The translations under genes were made by a program, and so were the position numbers. From Chitinophaga deserti (GTDB taxonomy: Bacteria > Bacteroidota > Bacteroidia > Chitinophagales > Chitinophagaceae), in assembly GCF_003149455.1 (NCBI RefSeq), contig NZ_QFFK01000002.1, positions 620,001-684,000 of the forward strand: a stretch of 64,000 bases of DNA, in the 5' to 3' direction. Below the pieces are notes generated by a model. It had not been told where the DNA came from. It did not search any database and worked only from the letters and a program-made list of their open reading frames with translations. Below are positions 43,374-51,387 of this stretch, one piece after another. Positions within the stretch are counted from its first letter, which is position 1, and every line of letters starts with the position of its first letter.

Positions 43374-44813
43374 ATGGCTACAGATCAGAACAAGTTCCAG
43401 GCGATCATTTCGCACTGTAAGGAATACGGTTTCATTTTCCCGTCCAGCGAGATTTATGACGGGCTGAGCGCGGTGTACGACTATGGTCAGTACGGTGCCG
43501 AGCTGAAAAAGAATGTGCGCGACTACTGGTGGCGCAGCATGACGCAGATGCACGAGAACATCGTGGGCATAGATGCGGCCATTTTCATGCACCCCACAGT
43601 TTGGAAAGCTTCCGGGCACGTCGATAACTTCAGTGACCCGATGATCGATAATAAAGACAGCAAGAAACGCTACCGTGTAGATCACCTGATCGAAGGTTAT
43701 GCAGATACACTGCCTGAAGCAGAGAAAGATGCCGTAATTGCTGCCATGGAGAATTATTTGAAGGAGAACGATTACGCAGGCCTGAAATCTTTCATCGAAG
43801 AAAAGAAGATCGCCTGCTCGGTGAGTGGTACCGTTAACTGGACCGATATCCGTCAGTTCAACCTCATGTTCTCTACCGAATTCGGCGCTGTGGCTGCAGA
43901 GAACGAAGGCGATAACAAAGTTTATCTCCGTCCGGAAACTGCACAGGGTATATTCGTAAACTTCCTGAACGTACAGAAAACGGGCCGTATGAAGATCCCG
44001 TTTGGTATTGCGCAGGTAGGTAAAGCATTCCGTAACGAGATCGTGGCACGCCAGTTCGTGTTCCGTATGCGTGAGTTTGAGCAGATGGAGATGCAGTTCT
44101 TCATCCGCCCCGGCACCCAGCAGGAATGGTACGCTTACTGGAAGGAAGAACGTATGAAATGGCATAAGAGCCTCGGCCTGAAAACAGAACACCTCCAGTT
44201 CCACGACCACGCCAAGCTGGCCCACTATGCCGATGCTGCGGTGGATATTGAATATAACTTCCCCATTGGTTTCAAAGAGGTGGAAGGTATCCACAGCCGT
44301 ACCGACTTTGACCTGAGCCAGCACCAGAAATTCTCTGGTAAAAAGCTCCAGTACTTCGATCCGGAGATCAACCAGAACTACGTTCCTTACGTAATCGAAA
44401 CCTCCATCGGCCTGGACCGTTGCTGCTTCATGGTGCTTTCCGAAGCATACGAAGAGCAGGACCTGAGCACACCTGAGAAACAGGATTCCCGCGTGGTACT
44501 GAAGTTCCCCGCTAAACTGGCTCCCATCAAACTGGCCATTTTCCCGCTGACCAAGAAAGATGGTTTGCCCGAAATTGCGAAAGAGCTGATGGCAGAATGT
44601 AAAATGAACTTCTACAGCTTCTACGAGGAGAAAGACGCTATCGGCAAACGCTACCGTCGTCAGGATGCGATTGGTACACCGTTCTGCGTTACCATCGATC
44701 ACCAGACCAAAGAAGACGGGACCGTAACCATCCGCTACCGTGATACCATGGAGCAGGAGCGTGTACCCATGAGTGAAGTGAAGAATATCGTAATGAAAGC
44801 AATCATGAGCTAA
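43374..44813 (+). CDS. glyS: Glycine-tRNA ligase (homodimeric, class II)
   Basis: It charges tRNA(Gly). The 479-aa form is the single-chain alpha2 enzyme, not the bacterial alpha2-beta2 type. The opening is FQAIISHCKEYGFIFPSSEIYDG. Class II motif regions are RPETAQGIFVNF, GKAFRNEI and the GIHSRTDFDLS/EPH-like segment; the C-terminal anticodon-binding domain ends in DTMEQERV. The name glyQS is also used for this form. A terminator follows. Confidence 0.96.
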   Translation: MATDQNKFQAIISHCKEYGFIFPSSEIYDGLSAVYDYGQYGAELKKNVRDYWWRSMTQMHENIVGIDAAIFMHPTVWKASGHVDNFSDPMIDNKDSKKRYRVDHLIEGYADTLPEAEKDAVIAAMENYLKENDYAGLKSFIEEKKIACSVSGTVNWTDIRQFNLMFSTEFGAVAAENEGDNKVYLRPETAQGIFVNFLNVQKTGRMKIPFGIAQVGKAFRNEIVARQFVFRMREFEQMEMQFFIRPGTQQEWYAYWKEERMKWHKSLGLKTEHLQFHDHAKLAHYADAAVDIEYNFPIGFKEVEGIHSRTDFDLSQHQKFSGKKLQYFDPEINQNYVPYVIETSIGLDRCCFMVLSEAYEEQDLSTPEKQDSRVVLKFPAKLAPIKLAIFPLTKKDGLPEIAKELMAECKMNFYSFYEEKDAIGKRYRRQDAIGTPFCVTIDHQTKEDGTVTIRYRDTMEQERVPMSEVKNIVMKAIMS

Positions 44814-44834
44814 AATACTCGGATCAAGATAACG

Positions 44835-44861
44835 AAGCGCCTCCCGCGAGGCGCTTTTTTT
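44835..44861 (+). terminator. glyS terminator
   Basis: AAGCGCCTC and GAGGCGCTT (44835-44843, 44848-44856) with a 4-nt loop and T7. Confidence 0.9.
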
Positions 44862-44960
44862 ATGCCCTATTCCCCTAAAACCAGGCACTTCTACCTCCTT
44901 CCGGCCTATTTTATGACATCATCCCGGGTTATCACGGGCAAGAGCGGCATTAGATAAAAG

Positions 44961-45136
44961 GTTAAAGTACCCATAACAAAGTGTTAAAGGGTGTATATCC
45001 TATGTATATGTTTCCTGGGGTAAACAATATGAAACCCTGTATGGGAGAGCGTTTATAGGCTGTTGATATACATTATACCTACATTAACCCTTCTTTAAGT
45101 ATGCTTTATCCCTTCTTTAAGCCTGACCAAACCCTT
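44961..45136. repeat. Tandem array with 11-bp period in the glyS-FNR convergent gap
   Basis: Consecutive 11-mers at 45071, 45082, 45093, 45104, 45115 and 45126 share a CATTA/CTTTA head and a CCTT-like tail. CCCTTCTTTAAG is repeated exactly 22 bp apart (45088 and 45110). To the left, in the same phase, GTTAAAG recurs 22 bp apart (44961, 44983) and TATAT 11 bp apart (44994, 45005). No reading frame. Confidence 0.75.
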
Positions 45137-45166
45137 TGGATAGTGGAAGGGTACAAATAAAAAAAA

Positions 45167-45190
45167 GGCCGTCTCAAAACTGAGACAGCC
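45167..45190 (-). terminator. Terminator of the ferredoxin-NADP reductase gene
   Basis: GGCCGTCTCA and TGAGACAGCC form a stem with one mismatch, about 40 bp past the minus-strand stop, followed on that strand by a T8 run. The core resembles the terminator at 5392-5433. Confidence 0.8.
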
Positions 45191-45230
45191 TCCTGTTATT
45201 GCGATAATCAAACCGTTCCTGCGATAATAA

Positions 45231-45956
45231 TCAGCCGTACAGTTCGAGGTGTATGTCGTGACGGTCGTAGCCCATGGCCTGGATGCGCTGCTTTGCCTCG
45301 TCGATCATCACCTTCCAGCCGCAAAGGAAAAAGTGTGCGGGTCGGCGGTCGGCCAGGAGTTCTTCATATACCTGGTGAACATAGCCACGATGGCCCGTCC
45401 AATCCGGACTATCTTCCCGTGAAAGGGTGGGGTGGTAGTGGAAGCCGGGCATCTCGGCGGCAAGGGCGCGCATTTCGTCTTTGTACAGAATGTCTTTCTC
45501 GTACCGGGAGCCGTAGATCAGGTGTATGTCCGGATGTGCGATCTGGTTCTTGTGCAGGAACTTCGCCATAGAGCGGAAGGGGGCGATGCCCGTGCCGGTA
45601 CAGATAAGGAACAGATCGCGGTCGGGGGCTTCAGGGAGTACGAAGTTGCCCAGGGGGCCGCGGAGGATCAGCTCGCTGCCTTCCTTAATCTCGTTAAAGA
45701 TATATGTGGTGCCTGCCCCGCCTTCCAGCAGTACAATCACCAGCTCTATCTCCGACGAACCGTTTGGGTGGGAGGCGATGGAATAGCTCCGCCAGCGCTT
45801 GTTCTTCTTTTCGTGGATGGGCAGGTCCAGCGTTACAAACTGGCCGGCTTTGAAATGAAATGCTTCCTTTTCGGGGATGTGAATCCAGTACCGCCTCGTA
45901 TTATCCGTCTCATTCACAATCTTCGTTACCACGCCTGTATACCATTGTTCGAGCAT
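45231..45956 (-). CDS. Ferredoxin/flavodoxin-NADP+ reductase-like flavoprotein
   Basis: The 241-aa FAD enzyme moves electrons between NAD(P)H and a small electron carrier. FAD site: RWRSYSIASHP (RxYS). NAD(P) site: CTGTGIAPFRSM, and late FFLCGWKVMIDEAKQ (CG motif). It lacks a 2Fe-2S domain. I start at ATG 45956, where similarity to the beta-barrel fold (WYTGVVTKIVNET) begins; the frame runs 117 bp further upstream through a repeat-rich region and is not convincing. It is divergent from mfd. Confidence 0.88.
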   Translation of the reverse strand: MLEQWYTGVVTKIVNETDNTRRYWIHIPEKEAFHFKAGQFVTLDLPIHEKKNKRWRSYSIASHPNGSSEIELVIVLLEGGAGTTYIFNEIKEGSELILRGPLGNFVLPEAPDRDLFLICTGTGIAPFRSMAKFLHKNQIAHPDIHLIYGSRYEKDILYKDEMRALAAEMPGFHYHPTLSREDSPDWTGHRGYVHQVYEELLADRRPAHFFLCGWKVMIDEAKQRIQAMGYDRHDIHLELYG

Positions 45957-46038
45957 GCATGAAGTATTTATGTAAGATGAGTAAAGCCAATACCCATAAA
46001 TTACGCTTTTTCCGGGAAACCCGGGTCTTTCTCCTGTA

Positions 46039-46093
46039 ATCCTCCATCCAACCTTCTTCCATCCTCCATCCAACCTATATCAAACCCTTGCTA
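46039..46093. repeat. 11-bp-period array in the FNR-mfd divergent gap
   Basis: Units at 46039, 46050, 46061, 46072 and 46083 share an A-x-CCT/CC pattern. ATCCTCCATCCAACCT is exactly repeated 22 bp apart (46039, 46061), and its complement ATGGATGGAGGAT recurs inverted at 46103-46115. Confidence 0.65.
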
Positions 46094-46200
46094 TTGCTGG
46101 ACATGGATGGAGGATCGATAGAGTATGGCAGCAGGATGTCAATAGCCTCCTCCGGGGAAACGGCCATTATACCAGGCCGGTATAGAAGTTGAAAATGCCT

Positions 46201-46208
46201 TATCTTTG
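46201..46208 (+). promoter_or_regulatory. Bacteroidota -7 element for mfd
   Basis: TATCTTTG is an exact match ending 8 bp before the ATG at 46217, predicting a leader of about five bases. Confidence 0.45.
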
Positions 46209-46216
46209 CATCCTTC

Positions 46217-49200
46217 ATGAATTTGCAGGGAGTATTACAATTATTTGAGAAAGACCCCCGCCTGAAATCACTGGCGGACGGGATTCTTATGCCTGCTCCC
46301 CGGTATTTTCACCTCACCGGCCTCACCGGAAGCGCCGCTGCCTTCGTAGCCACCGCCCTCCGCAACAACTCCGACGCCAATCATCTCTTTATCCTGAACG
46401 ACAAGGAAGAAGCCGCTTATTTCCATAACGACCTGGAACATCTTTCCCAGGCGCTGGATATCTTCTACTTCCCCGACTCTTTCAAGAAAACAGGCGTGTT
46501 CTCCGAATACAACAGCAGCCATAGTATGCTGCGTACCGAGGCCCTCATGAAGCTCACCGGGCCGCAAACACACCGTAAAGTGATGGTTACCTACCCCGAA
46601 GCACTCTTCGAAAAAGTGGCGGGTAACACGGCATACAACACCAACATGGTGTCTGTAAAAGTGGGAGAGAACCTTAAAGTAGACGACCTCCTTGCCAAAC
46701 TGGTGGAGTGGGGTTTCGAACATTCCGATTTCGTATACGAACCAGGGCAATACGCCGTACGCGGCGGTATCCTTGATATATATTCCTTCGGGAACGATAA
46801 GCCTTACCGCTTTGAGCTGTTTGGTGATGAGGTGGATTCTATCCGGCTCTTCGATCCCGAAACACAGCTTTCCGAGCGCAAGCTCATGCAGGTGACCCTC
46901 ATCGCCAATATGGATACCAGGGCCACCGCAGTTGAGAAAATGTCGCTGCCCGAATTCCTCCCGGCAAACACCATCGTATGGATCAAAGATCCGGCGTATG
47001 TACAGGGCGTGATCGGGCAAATGGAACAGCGGTACGACGACTGGCTGCAAACCGGCCGCGCCACAGATGTATCCGACGATACTGCCATTCAGCTGAAGGA
47101 AGAAGATGTTGAAAAGGCGGATGTGCTCATGAACCAGCTGCTGCACCGCCACTGTATTGTGACCGGGGCACATTTCAATTTTGAGCAGGTGCCGGCGGGT
47201 GTGGAAGAGATCTCTTTCAAAACCATAGAGCAGCCGGTATTTAACCGCCAGTTCGATCTGCTGATAAAAGACCTGTCTGCACAGAACGCCGCTAAAACTG
47301 CATTGTTCATTTTCGCGGAAAACCCGCGGCAGCTGGAAAGGCTCCGTAGCATCTTCGAAGACCTGAAAGCCGATTTCCTCTTCTATCCCATCCCCGTACC
47401 CATCAGTGCAGGATTTGTGGATACAGGACTGAAAATCGCCTGCTATACCGATCACCAGATCTTCCAGCGCTTTCACAAATACAAAGTGAAGCAGGCCTAC
47501 AACAAGAACAAGGCCATCACCCTCAAAACCTTACAGGAACTGCAGTCTGGCGACTTCGTGACCCACATCGATCATGGCGTGGGCGTGTATAGCGGCCTGC
47601 AGAAAATAGAGGTGGCAGGGAAGATGCAGGAAGCGATCCGTATCATCTACAAAAACAATGATCTGCTGTATGTGAACATCAACTCACTGCATAAGATCAG
47701 CAAATACACCGGCAAAGAAGGCGTTACGCCCAAAGTGAATAAGCTCGGCAGCGATGCGTGGGAGAAGCTGAAAGAGAAGGCGAAAACCGAAGTGAAGGAT
47801 ATCGCCAAAGATCTCATTAAGCTCTACGCCGCACGTAAAGCACAGGAAGGCTTCCAGCATACGCCGGATACCTATCTGCAAACAGAGCTCGAAGCGTCTT
47901 TCATTTATGAAGACACGCCGGATCAGTCTAAAGCCACTTCAGACGTGAAGCGGGATATGGAATCCCCCTCACCGATGGACCGCCTCGTATGTGGCGACGT
48001 GGGCTTTGGTAAAACCGAAGTGGCCGTACGCGCTGCTTTCAAAACCGTGGTGGATGGCAAACAGGCCGCTGTGCTGGTACCCACTACTATCCTCGCTTTC
48101 CAGCACTGGAAAACATTCTCGGACCGGTTGAAAGACTTCCCATGTACCGTAGATTACATCAACCGTTTTAAATCTGCCAAACAGAAAAAGGAAACGTTGC
48201 AGAAGCTGGCGGAAGGGAAGATCGATATCATCATCGGTACGCACGCCCTGCTGGGTAAGGAAGTGAAGTTCAAAGACCTTGGCGTAATGGTGATCGATGA
48301 AGAGCAGAAGTTTGGCGTAACTGCCAAGGAAAAGCTGAAGCTGATGAAGGTGAACGTGGATACGCTTACCCTCACGGCAACGCCTATCCCGCGTACCCTG
48401 CAGTTCTCACTCATGGGGGCACGCGATCTTTCCATCATCAACACACCGCCGCCTAACCGGCAGCCCATCGAAACGGAAGTAATGGTGTTCGACAAGGAGC
48501 AGATCCGCGACGCTATTTACTACGAAACCGAACGTGGCGGCCAGGTATATTTCATTCATAACCGTATTAACGGTCTCCGTGAAATGGCGGGCCTTATACA
48601 GGAGCTGTGTCCGGATCTGAGCATTGCCACTGCACATGGCCAGCTCGAAGGGCATAAGCTCGAAGAAGTGATCCTCGATTTCATCGACCGCAAGTACGAC
48701 GTACTGGTGTGTACCAATATCGTGGAAAGCGGGGTCGACATTTCAAATGCCAATACCATTATCATCAACAACGCCCATCACTTTGGCCTGAGCGATCTGC
48801 ATCAGCTGCGTGGGCGTGTGGGCAGAAGCAATAAGAAAGCATTCTGTTACCTGCTGGCACCTCCTATGAGCACCCTGCCGTCCGACAGTCGCAAGCGTTT
48901 ACAAACACTCGAGCAGCACAGCGAGCTGGGCAGTGGCTTCCAGATAGCGATGCGCGACCTCGATATCCGTGGCGCGGGTAACCTGCTGGGAGGTGAACAA
49001 AGTGGCTTTGTAGCGGAGATTGGGTTCGACATGTATCAGAAGATCCTTGACGAAGCTATCCGCGAACTGAAGCAGACCGACTTTAAGGATCTCTTCAAAG
49101 ATCAGCTGGAAGAGAAGAAAGATTATGTATCGGACTGTACCATCGATACAGATCTGGAAATTCTTATCCCCGATACATATATTGAAAGCATTCAGGAAAG

Positions 49201-49588
49201 ACTGAACCTCTACCAGGAGCTGGATAATATCACACAGGAATCCAGGCTACAGGAGTTTGCTGCCGGACTGCAAGACCGTTTTGGTGAAGCACCAGCTCCC
49301 GTAGAAGACCTGTATACCACCATCCGCTGCCGTTGGATGGCCATTGCATTAGGTTTTGAGAAGATGATCCTGAAAGAGGAGACCCTCCGCTGTTATTTTA
49401 TTAATAACCCCGACAGCCCCTATTTTGAATCGCCCACATTCCAGCACATCCTGCATTATATACAGACGCGTACCAACAATGCACGGCTGAAGCAGGTAGG
49501 TAAAAACTTTATGCTGATTGTGGATCGGATCGACTCCATGACCAAACTGCACGACTTCCTCCGGAAAATGACCGACGCCCGCAATTAA
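46217..49588 (+). CDS. mfd: Transcription-repair coupling factor
   Basis: Mfd removes RNA polymerase stalled at DNA lesions and recruits UvrA. The 1123-aa product is complete: N-terminal UvrB-like domains, the CarD-like RNA-polymerase-interacting domain (about 435-510, LQSGDFVTHIDHGVGVYSGL), then the superfamily 2 translocase with Walker A GDVGFGKT (about 593-600), the DEEQ box (VIDEEQKFGV) and TATPIPRTL. RecG-like TRG and a C-terminal TRCF domain end it. It is monocistronic. Confidence 0.97.
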   Translation: MNLQGVLQLFEKDPRLKSLADGILMPAPRYFHLTGLTGSAAAFVATALRNNSDANHLFILNDKEEAAYFHNDLEHLSQALDIFYFPDSFKKTGVFSEYNSSHSMLRTEALMKLTGPQTHRKVMVTYPEALFEKVAGNTAYNTNMVSVKVGENLKVDDLLAKLVEWGFEHSDFVYEPGQYAVRGGILDIYSFGNDKPYRFELFGDEVDSIRLFDPETQLSERKLMQVTLIANMDTRATAVEKMSLPEFLPANTIVWIKDPAYVQGVIGQMEQRYDDWLQTGRATDVSDDTAIQLKEEDVEKADVLMNQLLHRHCIVTGAHFNFEQVPAGVEEISFKTIEQPVFNRQFDLLIKDLSAQNAAKTALFIFAENPRQLERLRSIFEDLKADFLFYPIPVPISAGFVDTGLKIACYTDHQIFQRFHKYKVKQAYNKNKAITLKTLQELQSGDFVTHIDHGVGVYSGLQKIEVAGKMQEAIRIIYKNNDLLYVNINSLHKISKYTGKEGVTPKVNKLGSDAWEKLKEKAKTEVKDIAKDLIKLYAARKAQEGFQHTPDTYLQTELEASFIYEDTPDQSKATSDVKRDMESPSPMDRLVCGDVGFGKTEVAVRAAFKTVVDGKQAAVLVPTTILAFQHWKTFSDRLKDFPCTVDYINRFKSAKQKKETLQKLAEGKIDIIIGTHALLGKEVKFKDLGVMVIDEEQKFGVTAKEKLKLMKVNVDTLTLTATPIPRTLQFSLMGARDLSIINTPPPNRQPIETEVMVFDKEQIRDAIYYETERGGQVYFIHNRINGLREMAGLIQELCPDLSIATAHGQLEGHKLEEVILDFIDRKYDVLVCTNIVESGVDISNANTIIINNAHHFGLSDLHQLRGRVGRSNKKAFCYLLAPPMSTLPSDSRKRLQTLEQHSELGSGFQIAMRDLDIRGAGNLLGGEQSGFVAEIGFDMYQKILDEAIRELKQTDFKDLFKDQLEEKKDYVSDCTIDTDLEILIPDTYIESIQERLNLYQELDNITQESRLQEFAAGLQDRFGEAPAPVEDLYTTIRCRWMAIALGFEKMILKEETLRCYFINNPDSPYFESPTFQHILHYIQTRTNNARLKQVGKNFMLIVDRIDSMTKLHDFLRKMTDARN

Positions 49589-49737
49589 CATTTGTAACAT
49601 ATATTTGTTTTAATCGTTACACCGGCTGACACAAACATTTTACCTGACTAAAAATTAAAGAAAAGTTAAAGCCGGCGATCGCATATGGAAACACATCCAT
49701 TCCCTGCATCCTGCTGGTGAATTTAAAACTGAAAGCA

Positions 49738-50463
49738 ATGAAAAGATTAACCGTACTTTTAATGGCCCTTGTTATGACAGCAACTTCCTTTGCACAAACT
49801 ACCGACAACAAGCCTCCGGTAAAGAAGATTGAAGTAAACGGCAGTGCCGAACTGGAAATCACGCCTGATGAGATCTACTTTAACATCACCCTGCGCGAAT
49901 ACATGAAAAATAAAACGCAGAAGGTATCGATCTCCGAACTGGAACAGAAGCTGCAGAAAGCTGTTGAAGCTGCAGGCATCCCGAAAGCAGATTTCACTAT
50001 CGCCAACGTATTTGGTTACAACTACGAGCAATGGTGGAAAAAGAAGAAAGATGCGCCTGACTTCATGGCCCGCAAACAATACCGTTTGAAACTGGCCCGT
50101 CTGGACAAGATCAACAGCATCCTCGCAGCTGTGGATGAAGAAGGTATCGAAAGTGCTAACGTAGCATCTTTCAGCAGCAGCAAAATGGAAGAATACCGCA
50201 AGCAGGTGAAGATCGCCGCACTGAAGGCTGCTAAAGCCAAAGCGGAATACATGGTAGCTGCTATTGACGAGAAGCTGGGTGGCGTAATCGAAATCCAGGA
50301 GTTTAACACTGATCAGTACAGCGATGTACGCCCTGAAATGGCGAACATGATGGCCCGTAAAGCCGTAGCTTATGATGCTGCAGGTGGTGCTCCCGATTCC
50401 GATATCGATTTCAAGACCATCAAGATCCGTGCGGAAGTGCGTGCCGTATTCGGTATTAAATAA
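49738..50463 (+). CDS. Exported SIMPL-domain (DUF541) protein
   Basis: The start ATG 49738 gives a signal peptide (cleaved after TSFAQ, about 20); the frame could start seven codons earlier. The 241-aa protein has the SIMPL fold pattern: VNGSAELEITPDEIYFNITL, then a helix with ISELEQKLQKAVEAAGI, and a C-terminal KTIKIRAEVRAVFGI strand. Function of the family in bacteria is poorly defined (periplasmic, sometimes stress-related). A terminator follows. Confidence 0.88.
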   Translation: MKRLTVLLMALVMTATSFAQTTDNKPPVKKIEVNGSAELEITPDEIYFNITLREYMKNKTQKVSISELEQKLQKAVEAAGIPKADFTIANVFGYNYEQWWKKKKDAPDFMARKQYRLKLARLDKINSILAAVDEEGIESANVASFSSSKMEEYRKQVKIAALKAAKAKAEYMVAAIDEKLGGVIEIQEFNTDQYSDVRPEMANMMARKAVAYDAAGGAPDSDIDFKTIKIRAEVRAVFGIK

Positions 50464-50482
50464 CTAATCACAACGCAAACGA

Positions 50483-50517
50483 AAAAAGGGCTGCCGGTAT
50501 CACCGGTAGCCCTTTTT
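50483..50517 (+). terminator. Terminator of the SIMPL gene
   Basis: The arms 50483-50498 and 50502-50517 pair with one G-T wobble and have T-rich tails. Confidence 0.85.
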
Positions 50518-50561
50518 CATTGTCTTGATGGTAGGTCACATAACGCCAAAAGGCGTATGAC

Positions 50562-50616
50562 GCTGTCTAATTTCTACTGTCGTTTTAACTGTCTTTTCAG
50601 TCTATTTTGCTACTCG
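50562..50616. repeat. Weaker 11-bp-period array in a convergent gap
   Basis: T4 blocks recur at 50583, 50594 and 50605, exactly 11 bp apart, with similar CTGTC/AGTCT spacers between them, and a T3 block at 50571-50573 lies close to phase. The gap lies between two converging genes. Confidence 0.45.
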
Positions 50617-50685
50617 CGGCCTTTAGCCGAAGTCAGGTAAGTTGGGATAAATAGGACGGACTTATGTTGCGATGGTTTTTCAATT

Positions 50686-51207
50686 CTATTTCGTGTGTTT
50701 CAGCACCGTTACTTCGAACTTTCCTTCTGTCACGGTCTTTTTCTTATCAGCATCCACATCATGGATCATTACACCTGAAAAAGTGCCTTTGGCTTTGGTT
50801 TCGCTTACAGATTCTATGATGATGGTGGCGCTGGCGCCCAGGCCGGTATCGTCGGCAGCATAACCCAGGCCGTCGCTCAGGCGCTGAATCCAGCCAATAG
50901 TATTATAGCCGAAATCGTTCAGGCGGTAAGTGCCGGGCTTCAGCTCTTTATTAAGGAAGGAAACGTTGACGGTGAGGAACTGGTTGTCTGTCGTCATCCC
51001 GCTCACAATGAGATGGCTCATAATATCGTTGGCGGTGTCGTACAAACTGCCGGTCAGCTGTTTGGATACTGCGAGCTCCTGCCCGTCGATTTTCATGGAC
51101 AGGTAACCCTGGCTGCGGTTGTCCTCGAAAATATCTTTCTTCTTGCATGCGGTCAGGCACATGGCTGCCGCCAGGCCAAGGGCCGGCAGAATGCTTGCGA
51201 TTTTCAT
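50686..51207 (-). CDS. Lipoprotein of unknown function
   Basis: The 173-aa product has a lipoprotein signal with lipobox LTAC, Cys21 as lipid site, followed by KKKD, then a beta-rich domain (LSMKIDGQELAV, LKPGTYRL). This pattern is common for Bacteroidota lipoproteins of the DUF6252-like type, but I cannot name it. It converges on the SIMPL gene and lies 180 bp after gyrB on the same strand. Confidence 0.7.
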   Translation of the reverse strand: MKIASILPALGLAAAMCLTACKKKDIFEDNRSQGYLSMKIDGQELAVSKQLTGSLYDTANDIMSHLIVSGMTTDNQFLTVNVSFLNKELKPGTYRLNDFGYNTIGWIQRLSDGLGYAADDTGLGASATIIIESVSETKAKGTFSGVMIHDVDADKKKTVTEGKFEVTVLKHTK

Positions 51208-51326
51208 AGGTATACGATTCTAAAGGTACAGGTGTTGCTAGCGGGTGCAATATACGCAGCAAATACAAATTATAAAAATTAATTATAAATAAAGTTTGGG
51301 GATGGGGGAGAAGGGCAGGAAAAAAG

Positions 51327-51361
51327 AAAGGCCGTTTCCCTGTTTAGCGGAAACGGCCTTT
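51327..51361 (-). terminator. gyrB terminator
   Basis: AAAGGCCGTTTCC and GGAAACGGCCTTT form a 13-bp perfect stem just past the gyrB stop, with T-rich sequence on the minus strand. Confidence 0.85.
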
Positions 51362-51387
51362 GCTGTAATGTATTCTTTCCGAGCTTA

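Noticed and set aside
45957-46073. 39-codon upstream extension of the ferredoxin-NADP reductase
   Set aside because: The stretch includes part of the repeat-bearing gap and has no similarity to the flavoprotein fold.
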